Below are positions 19,783 to 28,347 of a stretch of DNA of 64,000 nucleotides, piece after piece (position 1 is the first letter of the stretch; each line of letters starts with the position of its first letter). The position numbers were made by a program, and so were the translations under genes. Origin of the DNA: an uncultured Paracoccus sp. (lineage in GTDB: Bacteria; Pseudomonadota; Alphaproteobacteria; Rhodobacterales; Rhodobacteraceae); contig NZ_CALMYP010000024.1 of the NCBI RefSeq assembly GCF_937873615.1, forward strand, positions 1-64,000, read 5' to 3'. The notes under the pieces are model-generated. The model saw only the letters and a list, made by a program, of their open reading frames with translations, was not told where the DNA came from and ran no database searches.

Positions 19783-19860
19783 AGTTTTTGCGGGTATATC
19801 AAGATATGATGGTGCGCCGCCCTCTAGCCACTGTCTGCAATCGCGCCTAAATTTGCCGCC

Positions 19861-20214
19861 ATGATCCCAGCCCTGACCATCATCCTGTCTTTCCAACTGA
19901 TCGGCGAGGTCGCTTCGCGCGGGCTTGGCCTGCCGCTGCCCGGCCCGGTCGTAGGATTGGTGCTGCTTGTCCTGTGCTGCGTCCTCCGCCCCGAACTGGC
20001 CGAGAAGTTGCGCGGGGTTGCACAGGGTCTGCTGGGGCATCTGTCGCTGTTCTTCGTGCCGGCGGGCGTGGGCGTGATCGCCCATCTTCCGACACTGGCG
20101 CAACACGGGATCGGGCTGGCACTGGCGCTTGTCGGCTCGACCGTGCTGGCAATTGCAGCGGGCGCGCTGACCTTCGCGGCGGTGGCACGGATGACGGGGG
20201 CCGGGGATGAATGA
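19861..20214 (+). CDS. CidA/LrgA family membrane protein
   Basis: 117 residues with four predicted membrane helices; a GLPLPGPVVGLVLLVL motif near residue 20 and HLSLFFVPAGVGVIAH near residue 62 are typical of LrgA/CidA. Family members pair with LrgB and are described as holin-like proteins affecting murein hydrolase export or as pyruvate/glycolate carriers. The stop overlaps lrgB by eight bases. Confidence 0.9.
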   Translation: MIPALTIILSFQLIGEVASRGLGLPLPGPVVGLVLLVLCCVLRPELAEKLRGVAQGLLGHLSLFFVPAGVGVIAHLPTLAQHGIGLALALVGSTVLAIAAGALTFAAVARMTGAGDE

Positions 20215-20920
20215 CGCGGCGCTGATCTGGTCCTATCTCGCCAGCCAGCCGCTTTTGTGGCTGACCGCGACGCTGGCGGCCTATTGGGCGGGCGACACGA
20301 TCTTCCGCGCCTCGGGGCGGCGCAGCATCGCCAATCCGGTGCTGATCGCGGTGGTGATCCTCGCGGTCGTGCTGGGGATCAGCGGCACCGCCTATCAGAC
20401 CTATTTCGAGGGCGCACAATTCGTGCATTTCATGCTCGGCCCGGCGACGGTCTGCCTTGGCCTGCCGCTTTACGACAACCTGCGCCGGATCAGGCGGGCG
20501 GCGCTGCCGGTGATCGCGGCACTGTTCGTCGGCTCGCTGACGGCGGTGGTCTCGGCCCTGCTGATCGGGCGGGCCTTCGGGCTGGACAGGTCGCTGATGG
20601 CCTCGCTGGCACCGAAATCGACCACCGCGCCGGTCGCCATCGGCATCGCCGAAAGCCTTGGCGGCCAACCCACGCTGGCCGCCGTCCTGGTGCTGCTGAC
20701 CGGCATTTTCGGCGCAGTGATCGCCACGCCGCTGCTGAACGCGCTGCGCGTCACCGACTGGCGGGCGCGCGGCTTCGCGGTGGGCGTGGCGGCGCATGGG
20801 ATCGGCACCGCGCGGGCCTTTCAGGTCAATGAAACCGCAGGCGCCTTCGCCGGCATCGGCATGGGGCTGAACGCGGTGCTGACCGCCATCCTCGCCCCCC
20901 TGGTCCTGAGCCTGTTCTGA
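20207..20920 (+). CDS. LrgB family membrane protein
   Basis: 237-residue polytopic membrane protein; the block LAPKSTTAPVAIGIAESLGG near residue 140 and AAHGIGTARAF near residue 193 are the LrgB/CidB signatures (related to plant PLGG1 glycolate/glycerate carriers). Starts inside the lrgA gene and its TGA shares one base with the ATG of the next gene, so the three genes are translationally chained. Substrate in this organism is unknown. Confidence 0.92.
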   Translation: MNDAALIWSYLASQPLLWLTATLAAYWAGDTIFRASGRRSIANPVLIAVVILAVVLGISGTAYQTYFEGAQFVHFMLGPATVCLGLPLYDNLRRIRRAALPVIAALFVGSLTAVVSALLIGRAFGLDRSLMASLAPKSTTAPVAIGIAESLGGQPTLAAVLVLLTGIFGAVIATPLLNALRVTDWRARGFAVGVAAHGIGTARAFQVNETAGAFAGIGMGLNAVLTAILAPLVLSLF

Positions 20921-22047
20921 TGGCGCTGACCGTCACCGTCCACCAGTCCATCGCCGAGATCCCCGCCGCCGGTTGGGACGCGACCGGCGCGGGACGCAAT
21001 CCCTTCACCACGCATCGTTTCCTTGCGGCGCTGGAGGCATCGGGGTCGGTCGGCCGGGGCACAGGCTGGATTCCGGCCCATCTGGCAGCGCGCAATGGCG
21101 ACGCGCTCCACGGCGTCGCGCCGGCCTATGTCAAGCTGCACAGCCAGGGCGAATATATCTTCGATCACGCCTGGGCCGACGCCTATGAGCGGGCCGGCGG
21201 GCAATATTACCCTAAACTGCAATGCGCCGTGCCCTTCACCCCGGTCACCGGGGCGCGCCTGATCGCGGACGATCCCGCCGTGCAGCGCGGCTTGCTGAAC
21301 GCCATGGTGCAGCTTTGCCAGCAGAACGGGCTTTCCGGCGCGCATGTCACCTTCTGCACGGAAACCGAGGCCGATCTGGGTGCCGAGGCCGGCTTCATGC
21401 CGCGCGCGACCCAGCAATTCCACTGGCTGAATGACGGCTACGCCGACTATGCCGATTTCCTCTCACGCCTCTCCTCACGCAAGCGCAAGGCGCTGCGCAA
21501 GGAACGCGAGCGCGCACAGGCCTTCGGCGGCACCATCCGCCAATTGCGCGGCGATGACATCCGGCCCGAGCATTGGGACGCCTTCTGGACCTTCTATCAG
21601 GATACCGGCGCGCGCAAATGGGGCCGCCCTTACCTGACCCGCGCCTTCTTCGACCGGCTTCACGACACCATGCGCGACGATTGCCTGCTGGTGCTGGCCG
21701 AACGCGACACTCGCCCCATCGCAGGCGCCCTGAACCTTCTCGGCCCCGACGCCATCTTCGGCCGCTACTGGGGTGCCATCGAGGACCACCCCTTCCTGCA
21801 TTTCGAACTGTGCTATCATCAGGCCATCGACTTCGCGATTGCCAATGGCCTGTCGCGGGTCGAGGCCGGCGCACAGGGCGAACATAAACTGGCCCGCGGC
21901 TACCTGCCGACAGAAACCCACTCGCTGCACTGGGTCGCCGATCCCGGCTTTCGCCGCGCCATCGCCGATTACCTCGACCGCGAACGCGAGGCGGTGGGCG
22001 AGGAAATCGACGCCCTGCGCGATTGGGGACCGTTCAAGCGCGGCTGA
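20920..22047 (+). CDS. FemAB-like GNAT family protein (PF04339 type)
   Basis: 375-residue soluble protein of the FemAB_like/DUF482 family (COG3146). Characteristic segments are NPFTTHRFLAALEASGSVG, the FLSRLSSRKRKALRKERERA basic helix, and the C-terminal HFELCYHQAIDFAIANGLSRVEAGAQGEHKLARGYLP. The family folds as tandem GNAT domains and is annotated as peptidogalycan-biosynthesis related, without a firmly known reaction. Third gene of the lrgA-lrgB unit by a TGATG overlap. Confidence 0.85.
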   Translation: MALTVTVHQSIAEIPAAGWDATGAGRNPFTTHRFLAALEASGSVGRGTGWIPAHLAARNGDALHGVAPAYVKLHSQGEYIFDHAWADAYERAGGQYYPKLQCAVPFTPVTGARLIADDPAVQRGLLNAMVQLCQQNGLSGAHVTFCTETEADLGAEAGFMPRATQQFHWLNDGYADYADFLSRLSSRKRKALRKERERAQAFGGTIRQLRGDDIRPEHWDAFWTFYQDTGARKWGRPYLTRAFFDRLHDTMRDDCLLVLAERDTRPIAGALNLLGPDAIFGRYWGAIEDHPFLHFELCYHQAIDFAIANGLSRVEAGAQGEHKLARGYLPTETHSLHWVADPGFRRAIADYLDREREAVGEEIDALRDWGPFKRG

Positions 22048-22112
22048 CCGCTTGCCGAGACGATCAAAGCAGCGCAAGCTTGGCCCGGCACAGCGACCAT
22101 CGAAGGTGGGCC

Positions 22113-22772
22113 ATGACCCTGATCCTCTACGGACACCCGTTTTCCTCCTATACCCAGAAGGTGCTGATCGCGCTTTACGAGAACGCGACGCCGTTCGAGT
22201 TCCGGCTGCTGGAACCCGATCAGACCGGGAACTGGGCGGAATGGCTGCGCCGCTGGCCCATGCGGAAATTCCCGCTGCTGGTCGATGGCGAGACGCAGGT
22301 GGTCGAGACCAGCATCATCATCGAATATCTGGGCCTCAACCATCCCGGCCCGGTGGACCTGCTGCCGCAGGACCCGCGGGCGGCGCTGCCGGTGCGGTTC
22401 ATGGATCGCGTCTTCGATCTGCATGTGATGAATGCGGCGCAATATGCGGTGGATGGCGCGCTCGGCATCAATGGTATCGCGAAGGATGACGGCATGAAGA
22501 CCGCCGCCGAAAAGCTGACCCGCGCCTATGGCTGGCTGGAGGCCGAGCTTCAGGGCCGCGAATGGGCCACCGGCGCGGATTTCACCATGGCCGATTGCGC
22601 GGCGGCACCGGCGCTGTTCTATGCCGATTGGGTGCATGAGATCGGGGCAGAATATCCCAATCTGCGCGCCTATCGCAGCCGTCTGCTGGCGCGGCCCTCC
22701 TTCGCGCGGGCGGTGGACGAGGCGCGGCGCTATCGCCACTATTTCCCGCTCGGCGCGCCGGACCGGGATTAA
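22113..22772 (+). CDS. Glutathione S-transferase family protein
   Basis: 219 residues: N-terminal thioredoxin fold with LYGHPFSSYTQKVLIALYE (catalytic Ser/Tyr region), MRKFPLLVDG with the cis-Pro, and VVETSIIIEYL for the glutathione gamma-glutamate; C-terminal helical domain with ATGADFTMADCAAAPALFY N-capping box. The ATG at 22113 has AGGTGGG upstream; an earlier in-frame start reads through sequence without homology. Converges with the N-formylglutamate amidohydrolase gene by a four-base overlap. Confidence 0.92.
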   Translation: MTLILYGHPFSSYTQKVLIALYENATPFEFRLLEPDQTGNWAEWLRRWPMRKFPLLVDGETQVVETSIIIEYLGLNHPGPVDLLPQDPRAALPVRFMDRVFDLHVMNAAQYAVDGALGINGIAKDDGMKTAAEKLTRAYGWLEAELQGREWATGADFTMADCAAAPALFYADWVHEIGAEYPNLRAYRSRLLARPSFARAVDEARRYRHYFPLGAPDRD

Positions 22773-23527
22773 AGCCCGGCCTCCTCCAGCAGGCCATCCA
22801 TGACCATAGCCAGCTTTTCGGCCCATTCGGCCTGACCGGGTTCATCCCCGATCAGATCGTTGCGGACCTCGATCAGGATATTGGGACGGCCCTGCGCCAG
22901 GGCGTGACGGTCGATGGAATCGCCGTCGAGATGGCCCGAATAGGGCTGGTTGTCGCCGGTCACCCAGCCTTGCTGGCGGCAACGCTCGATCAGCAGGGGT
23001 GCGAGACGCTCGTCCTTATGGGAATAGAGAACGCCAACCGCCCAGGGCCGCGCCAGCCGACCGCGAAGCTGCGGCGTGAAGCTGTGGATGGCACAGATGG
23101 CACGGTCGGGGCGGGTGCCCGCCAGCCGTTCCAGCGCGGCGTGATAGGGGCGGTGCAACCGGTCCAGCCGCCGCTCGCGCTCGGCCTGATCGGCATCGCG
23201 ATTGGCCGGAATGACGGTGCCGTCGTAAAGCCGCATCAGCAGGGTCGGATCGTCCTCGCCCCGGTTCGGGTCGATCACCAGCCGCGAGAAATCCGAGCCC
23301 ACAACCGGCGCGCCGATCAGCGCGCCAAGCGCCTTCGCAACCCCCGCCGCGCCCACATCATAGGCGATGTGGCGGGCCATGTCGGATGCCGCGATCCCCA
23401 GATCGCCGCCGCCGACCCAATCCGGCACACGATTCGTCGCGTGGTCGCAGGTTATCAGCCAGCGGCTGTCGCGGGCCTCGCCCTCGGTCCAACAGGCATC
23501 TTCGCGGATCTGGCTGTCATCTTTCAT
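22769..23527 (-). CDS. N-formylglutamate amidohydrolase family protein
   Basis: 252-residue member of PF05013. LITCDHATNRVPDW near residue 28 carries the conserved D-H metal ligand region, DFSRLVIDPNRGEDDPTL near residue 84 and AICAIHSFTPQL near residue 140 the catalytic Glu/His positions. Family enzymes hydrolyse N-formyl-L-glutamate, but short members without hut neighbours may act on other N-acyl or formyl substrates. ATG 23527 is chosen; an in-frame GTG lies nine bases upstream. Confidence 0.85.
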   Translation of the reverse strand: MKDDSQIREDACWTEGEARDSRWLITCDHATNRVPDWVGGGDLGIAASDMARHIAYDVGAAGVAKALGALIGAPVVGSDFSRLVIDPNRGEDDPTLLMRLYDGTVIPANRDADQAERERRLDRLHRPYHAALERLAGTRPDRAICAIHSFTPQLRGRLARPWAVGVLYSHKDERLAPLLIERCRQQGWVTGDNQPYSGHLDGDSIDRHALAQGRPNILIEVRNDLIGDEPGQAEWAEKLAMVMDGLLEEAGL

Positions 23528-23628
23528 TCGCGCCACTTACGTCAATTCTTCACGCTCTGCCAGTTGTCGCGGCTGTGTCTTTCCGCCATGATAGCGGAAA
23601 CATGAACGACCCAGTCGGAGGGAACAGA

Positions 23629-25074
23629 ATGAGACGCCACCGTAATGTGAAGATCGTGGCGACGCTGGGGCCAGCGTCCTCCGACTATGATACCATCCGC
23701 GCCCTGTTCGATGCCGGTGCCGACGTGTTCCGCCTGAACATGAGCCATGGCAGCCATGAGGATCACAAGGCGCGCTATGACATCATCCGCAAGGTCGAGG
23801 CCGATACCGGCCGCCCGATCGCGGTTCTCGGCGATCTGCAGGGGCCGAAGCTGCGCGTGGGCCAGTTCACCGCCGGCGCGCATGACCTGGAAGAGGGCGA
23901 CCGCTTCCGCTTCGATCTGGAGGACAAGCCCGGCGATTCCGCGCGGGTGCAGCTTCCCCATCCCGAGATCTTCGCGGCACTGGAACCCGGCGCGAGCCTG
24001 CTGGTCAATGACGGCAAGATCCGGCTGCGGGTCGACGCCTGCGGTGCCGACCATGCCGATTGCACCGTCATCGTCGGCGGCACGATTTCCGACCGCAAGG
24101 GCGTGAACGTGCCCGACGTGGTGCTGCCGCTGGCGGCGCTGTCGGACAAGGACCGCGAGGATCTGGAATTCGCCTGCCAGCTGGGCGTCGACTGGCTGGC
24201 GCTGTCCTTCGTGCAGCGCCCCGAGGATATGAAGGAAGCCCGCGAACTGGCCAAGGGCCGCGCCGCGGTGCTGGCCAAGATCGAGAAACCCGCCGCCGTC
24301 CGCGCCTTCCAGGAAATTCTGGCGGTGTCCGACGGGATCATGGTGGCGCGCGGCGATCTTGGCGTGGAACTGCCGGTGCAATCGGTACCGCCGATCCAGA
24401 AACGTCTGGTCCGCGCCTGCCGCACCGCCGCCAAGCCGGTGATCGTGGCGACGCAGATGCTCGAATCGATGATCGAAAGCCCGGTGCCGACCCGGGCCGA
24501 GGTCTCCGATGTCGCCAATGCGATTTATGAAGGCGCCGATGCGGTGATGCTCTCGGCCGAATCGGCGGCCGGGCAATACCCGGTCGAGGCGGTGCAGACC
24601 ATGGACCATGTCGCCCGCTCGGTCGAAAGCGACCCCACCTATCGCGAGGTGATCGAGGCATCGCGCAAGGCCGACCGCAAGACCGTGGCCGACGGTATCG
24701 TCGCCGCAGCGCGCGAGATCGCCGAAACCACGGATATCAAGGCGATCTGCGCCCATACCCAGTCCGGCACCACGGTCAGCCTGGTGGCGCGCGAACGCCC
24801 GCGCACCCCGATCATCGCCATGTCGCCGATCACCCGTGTGCTGCGCCGGCTCTGCCTGACCTGGGGGACGCATTGCGTGGTCACCGACCCGCTGTCGCGC
24901 TTCCGCGAGGCGGTGATCGGCGCCGCCCGCGCCGCCCGCGATTTCGGCTTCGCGGATGAGACCCAGCAGATCGTGATCACCGCAGGCGTGCCCTTCAACA
25001 CCACCGGGACAACCAATATCCTACGCGTCGCCACCTGTGATGAACGCTTGATTTATCGCGCCGACCCGGAATAA
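23629..25074 (+). CDS. pyk: Pyruvate kinase
   Basis: Last step of glycolysis, phosphoenolpyruvate plus ADP to pyruvate plus ATP. KIVATLGPASSD at the N-terminus, FRLNMSHGSHEDH, VLAKIEKPAAV with the catalytic Lys, IMVARGDLGVELP and the VIVATQMLESMI block with MLSAESAAGQYP are all intact. The ATG at 23629 is chosen because GGAGGGA lies at ideal spacing; ATG 23602 is an alternative. Length 481 residues is standard. Diverges from the amidohydrolase and is followed by a small membrane protein gene. Confidence 0.97.
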   Translation: MRRHRNVKIVATLGPASSDYDTIRALFDAGADVFRLNMSHGSHEDHKARYDIIRKVEADTGRPIAVLGDLQGPKLRVGQFTAGAHDLEEGDRFRFDLEDKPGDSARVQLPHPEIFAALEPGASLLVNDGKIRLRVDACGADHADCTVIVGGTISDRKGVNVPDVVLPLAALSDKDREDLEFACQLGVDWLALSFVQRPEDMKEARELAKGRAAVLAKIEKPAAVRAFQEILAVSDGIMVARGDLGVELPVQSVPPIQKRLVRACRTAAKPVIVATQMLESMIESPVPTRAEVSDVANAIYEGADAVMLSAESAAGQYPVEAVQTMDHVARSVESDPTYREVIEASRKADRKTVADGIVAAAREIAETTDIKAICAHTQSGTTVSLVARERPRTPIIAMSPITRVLRRLCLTWGTHCVVTDPLSRFREAVIGAARAARDFGFADETQQIVITAGVPFNTTGTTNILRVATCDERLIYRADPE

Positions 25075-25108
25075 GCCCTTGTAGGAACTTCATGACGGGG
25101 CTTGAGAC

Positions 25109-25318
25109 ATGACCGATTATCTTCTGCTTCTCGGGACCGGGCTGTGCCTGTTGTCGGTCCTTGCAGCGATTATCGCGCTTTTGCAGACCCGCGCCCCGCG
25201 TGGGGCTGCGATCCTGCTGACAGCGGGCATTCTTGTGCTCGTTTTCGCCGCCTGGAAAGAGCCGGGCAGTGTCGGGCCGGCACAATTGCAGGCAGCCTGG
25301 GCAGGGCTTTTTCCCTGA
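25109..25318 (+). CDS. Small membrane protein, conserved hypothetical
   Basis: 69 residues with two hydrophobic helices (YLLLLGTGLCLLSVLAAIIALL and a second around residues 33-48) separated by a short basic loop. Located 34 bases after pyk on the same strand, so probably cotranscribed. I recognise it only as a small hypothetical typical of this genomic position in Rhodobacteraceae; function unknown. Confidence 0.65.
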   Translation: MTDYLLLLGTGLCLLSVLAAIIALLQTRAPRGAAILLTAGILVLVFAAWKEPGSVGPAQLQAAWAGLFP

Positions 25319-25324
25319 CGCGTC

Positions 25325-25353
25325 TTGCATTCATGGGCGTCCCTGCGTATAGG
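25325..25353 (+). promoter_or_regulatory. Candidate promoter for rpmI-rplT
   Basis: TTGCAT (25325-25330) and TATAGG (25348-25353) are separated by 17 bases, leaving a leader of about 70 bases before rpmI. The leader start can also fold as a short hairpin (GGCGT-x-CCT / AGG-x-ACGCC, 25335-25358), overlapping the -10. infC is not upstream, so the pair needs its own promoter. Confidence 0.45.
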
Positions 25354-25428
25354 AACGCCTTCAATCCCGCGCGGCCGGCCGATATGGCATTGCCGAGTCG
25401 CGCGTAAACCTCTGACAAGGAGAGTAAA

Positions 25429-25629
25429 ATGCCGAAGATGAAGACCAAGGCAGCCGCCAAGAAGCGGTTCTCGTTCACGGCTTCGGGCAAGGTCAAATCC
25501 GCCCAGGCCGGCAAGCGCCACGGCATGATCAAGCGCACGACCAAGTTCATTCGCGACGCCCGCGGCACCGATGTCCTCTGCGACGCCGATGCCAAGATCG
25601 TCAAGAAATACATGCCCTATAACCGCTGA
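25429..25629 (+). CDS. rpmI: 50S ribosomal protein L35
   Basis: 66-residue, strongly basic protein starting [14 protein letters not shown], the invariant L35 N-terminus, and ending [15 protein letters not shown] precedes the ATG. rplT follows after 15 bases. infC, which often precedes this pair, is not present here. Confidence 0.98.
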   Translation: MPKMKTKAAAKKRFSFTASGKVKSAQAGKRHGMIKRTTKFIRDARGTDVLCDADAKIVKKYMPYNR

Positions 25630-25644
25630 TCCGAGGACTGACAC

Positions 25645-26004
25645 ATGGCACGAGTTAAATCCGGCAAGGTCACCCACGCCCGCCACAAGAAGGTCCTTGA
25701 CGCTGCCAAGGGCTATTACGGCAACCGTTCGCGCAACTTCCGCACCGCCACCCAGGCCGTCGACAAGGCGAACCAGTATGCCACCCGCGACCGCAAGGCC
25801 CGCAAGCGCAACTTCCGCGCGCTCTGGATCCAGCGCATCAATGCCGCCGTGCGCGCGATCGATGCCGACATGACCTATTCGCGTTTCATCAACGCGCTGT
25901 CGAAGGCCGGGATCGAGGTCGACCGCAAGGTTCTGGCCGATCTCGCGGTGCATGAGCCCGAAGCTTTCGGCGCCATTGTCGAGAAGGCCAAGGCAGCCGC
26001 CTGA
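25645..26004 (+). CDS. rplT: 50S ribosomal protein L20
   Basis: 119-residue basic protein with the L20 signature: [18 protein letters not shown] at the start, [36 protein letters not shown], and [21 protein letters not shown]. Binds 23S rRNA and is needed early in 50S assembly. Second and last gene of the rpmI-rplT operon, followed by a terminator. Confidence 0.98.
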   Translation: MARVKSGKVTHARHKKVLDAAKGYYGNRSRNFRTATQAVDKANQYATRDRKARKRNFRALWIQRINAAVRAIDADMTYSRFINALSKAGIEVDRKVLADLAVHEPEAFGAIVEKAKAAA

Positions 26005-26034
26005 TCCCGATCCGACAGGACCGTCAAGGAATGA

Positions 26035-26058
26035 CCCGCGCCCCGGCGCGGGTTTTTT
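26035..26058 (+). terminator. Terminator of rpmI-rplT
   Basis: CCCGCG stem, six-base loop, CGCGGG, then six T residues, 30 bases after the rplT stop. The opposite strand has no T-run, so it acts only for the plus strand. Confidence 0.88.
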
Positions 26059-26062
26059 CGTG

Positions 26063-27367
26063 TCAGGACCGATCAAGGATACGGACGATCCCCGGCACAT
26101 CTTCCCCGATGCGCCCGTCCCGCGCGAAGCCGGCCCAAAGCGCGCGCAGGGGCTGGCCCGCCGCGATCAGCTCCTCCAGCGTCATTTCGGGCGGCAGAAG
26201 CGGCGTGCCCAGCCAGTCCGGCCCGGGCAGGATCAGCGGCAGATCGGCCAGATGTGCCGCGCCAAACGCCCCATGCCCCCAGTCGATGACAAAGCGCGCG
26301 ACCTGGCCGCCTGCCCCCGCGTGCCGGTCGGCGAAGCGCCGGGCCGGCTCGGCATAAAGCCGGCGCGTCAGCCGGCGCACCGCCACGCGCCGCAAGGGCT
26401 CCATCAGCCTGCCAAGCCTTCGTTCGGGCGGCGGCAGGAACAGTCCCGCCTCGTCGCGCATATGGCCGATCAGGACATTGACCTCGGGGGCAGAAGCCGC
26501 GTGCTTTTCGGCAAGCGTTTCCTCGGGCGGAAACGGTGCTGCGCCGAACTCGACCCCGAAAGGCATCTGCCCAGCCAGCCCGAATCGTCGCGCGGCGCGC
26601 CGGATCTGCTGCTGGCGTGCCAACAGATCGGCATCTGCTGCGTCGCGGTCCAGCCCCGCAGCCGCGCGACGCATGACCCGCCGCATCCGCCCGGCCCGCA
26701 ACGGCAGATCCAGCGGCGCGCTTTGGACGATGACCCGATGAAACAGGCCCCGCGCCGCGTCACAGACCATCAGCCGCGCTGCCAGATCGCCGCCCGAGGA
26801 TTGCCCGAACAGCGTGACCCGCCCCGGATCGCCGCCAAAACCCTCGATATTGCGCGCGATCCAGCGCAGCGCGGCAATCACGTCGAACGCGCCCAGATTG
26901 GCGGGCCGCCCGTCCCCCGACAGCCAGCCGAAAATACCCAGCCGATAGCTCACCGAGACGAAGACGACCCGCTCCTCCGCCACCAGCACCGAGGGATCGA
27001 ACACCGCCATGTCGGCAGCACCCGATTCGTAGCTGCCGCCATGCAGCCAGACGACCACGGGCAAGCCGTGGCAGCCTTCGGGTGCCGTGATGGACAGATC
27101 GAGACAGTTTTCACTAAATTCCAACCCCCGAAAGGCCGAGGGTAACGTCATGTCCAGACGCGGGATCGGCAGCTGCGGGCAGGCCCGCGCAGGCATGGTT
27201 GCCATCATGTCGAGAAAGGGCAGTTGCTGCGGCATTTCCCAACGATTGCTGGATGCATAGGGGATGCCACTGGCACGAAGCAGGCCGTCGGAAAGGCTTG
27301 CGCCAAAGCGCCCTGCCGGGGTCTCGATGTTTCGGGTTGGGGCGGACTCGGCCCTGAGGCACCGCAT
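26063..27367 (-). CDS. Type B carboxylesterase family protein
   Basis: 434-residue alpha/beta hydrolase of the carboxylesterase/cholinesterase family. VVWLHGGSYESGAAD near residue 105 is the oxyanion hole, LFGQSSGGDLAARL near residue 200 the nucleophile elbow, and DWGHGAFGAAHLADLPLIL near residue 365 has the catalytic His. It has no signal peptide and is shorter than the usual 500 residues, with reduced loops. Natural substrate unknown. Diverges from the STAS gene. Confidence 0.87.
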   Translation of the reverse strand: MRCLRAESAPTRNIETPAGRFGASLSDGLLRASGIPYASSNRWEMPQQLPFLDMMATMPARACPQLPIPRLDMTLPSAFRGLEFSENCLDLSITAPEGCHGLPVVVWLHGGSYESGAADMAVFDPSVLVAEERVVFVSVSYRLGIFGWLSGDGRPANLGAFDVIAALRWIARNIEGFGGDPGRVTLFGQSSGGDLAARLMVCDAARGLFHRVIVQSAPLDLPLRAGRMRRVMRRAAAGLDRDAADADLLARQQQIRRAARRFGLAGQMPFGVEFGAAPFPPEETLAEKHAASAPEVNVLIGHMRDEAGLFLPPPERRLGRLMEPLRRVAVRRLTRRLYAEPARRFADRHAGAGGQVARFVIDWGHGAFGAAHLADLPLILPGPDWLGTPLLPPEMTLEELIAAGQPLRALWAGFARDGRIGEDVPGIVRILDRS

Positions 27368-27456
27368 GACTGACCTTTCGGATCCTGTGGCCGTTCACCA
27401 TATGGCAAGCAATTCGCGCTAGTGTTCCAGAACAGGCGCAGAAGGGCGAGGATAGA

Positions 27457-27786
27457 ATGAACGTCACCATCGAAGATCAAACCGACCATATTCTTGTCAG
27501 AATGGGTGAACGACGCCTGGACGCCGCGATTGCTGGCGAATTCAAGGATACGGTGCGCCCGCATATCGTTGCAGATGGCCCCGATCTGGTGCTCGACCTC
27601 TCTGCGGTCGAGTTTCTGGACAGTTCGGGCCTCGGCGCGGTCATCGCGCTGAAGAAGGCCCTGCCGGAAGGGCGGCGCATGACACTCTGCGGCCTTACCC
27701 CGAATGTCGAACGCGTGTTCCGGCTGACACGGATGGATCAGATCTTCGACGTTGCCATCCCCAATGCAGGAGATGTCGGCCGATGA
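27457..27786 (+). CDS. STAS-domain anti-sigma factor antagonist
   Basis: 109-residue RsbV/SpoIIAA-like domain. The phosphorylatable Ser is expected in VEFLDSSGLGAVIALKK near residue 55, preceded by DLVLDLSAVEF. In partner-switching systems the dephosphorylated form binds the anti-sigma kinase. Its TGA overlaps the ATG of the next gene, an ATP-binding anti-sigma factor, so the two are a matched pair. No sigma factor or PP2C phosphatase is adjacent. Confidence 0.88.
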   Translation: MNVTIEDQTDHILVRMGERRLDAAIAGEFKDTVRPHIVADGPDLVLDLSAVEFLDSSGLGAVIALKKALPEGRRMTLCGLTPNVERVFRLTRMDQIFDVAIPNAGDVGR

Positions 27787-28271
27787 GGGACAAAAGACGA
27801 CGGGGCACTGACGGGTCTCGGGCAGGCACCCCGCCGCTGGTGATCTTCACCCGCAGCTTTCGGGCCTTGCCGGGTACCGTGCGCGATACGCTGATTGCGC
27901 TTCGCGAACGCCTGCACGGCCATATCAGCAACGACCTGATGGGACGGGCCGAACTGGTATTGGCCGAGTTGCTGAACAACATCGCCCAGCACGGTCGTCC
28001 AAATCGCGACGGACCGATGCCACTTGTGCATCTGAGTGTCGTCGCCAGAAGCGACGGCCTCTCCTGCTCGGTCAGCGACAATGGCCGGTTATTGCCAACG
28101 ATCTGCCTGAACTCCCAACCGCCTGAACCTTCGGGCTATCCGGAAGGCGGCTTCGGCTGGTTCCTGATCGGCCACCTGACGCAATCGCTGGCCTATTTCC
28201 GTGAGGACGAGCAGAACTACGTTGCCTTCACAGTGCCGCTCGCCACACCCGACCCGCAGATTCACCTTTAA
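27783..28271 (+). CDS. ATP-binding anti-sigma factor / serine kinase (RsbW-like)
   Basis: 162-residue GHKL ATPase of the HATPase_c_2 type. N-box ELLNNIAQHG near residue 63, G1 SDNG near residue 98 and G2 GGFGWFLIGHLTQSL near residue 122 are present. It would phosphorylate the STAS protein encoded immediately upstream (ATGA overlap) and hold a sigma factor or other target. The first 18 residues are a basic, poorly conserved extension. The regulated target is not encoded nearby. Confidence 0.85.
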   Translation: MRDKRRRGTDGSRAGTPPLVIFTRSFRALPGTVRDTLIALRERLHGHISNDLMGRAELVLAELLNNIAQHGRPNRDGPMPLVHLSVVARSDGLSCSVSDNGRLLPTICLNSQPPEPSGYPEGGFGWFLIGHLTQSLAYFREDEQNYVAFTVPLATPDPQIHL

Positions 28272-28347
28272 CCCTGACACCAGCATTCCTTGCGAAACCG
28301 AAGCGGGCAGATTATATCGGCGCCCTTGACCGGCCTGCGGGGGAATG

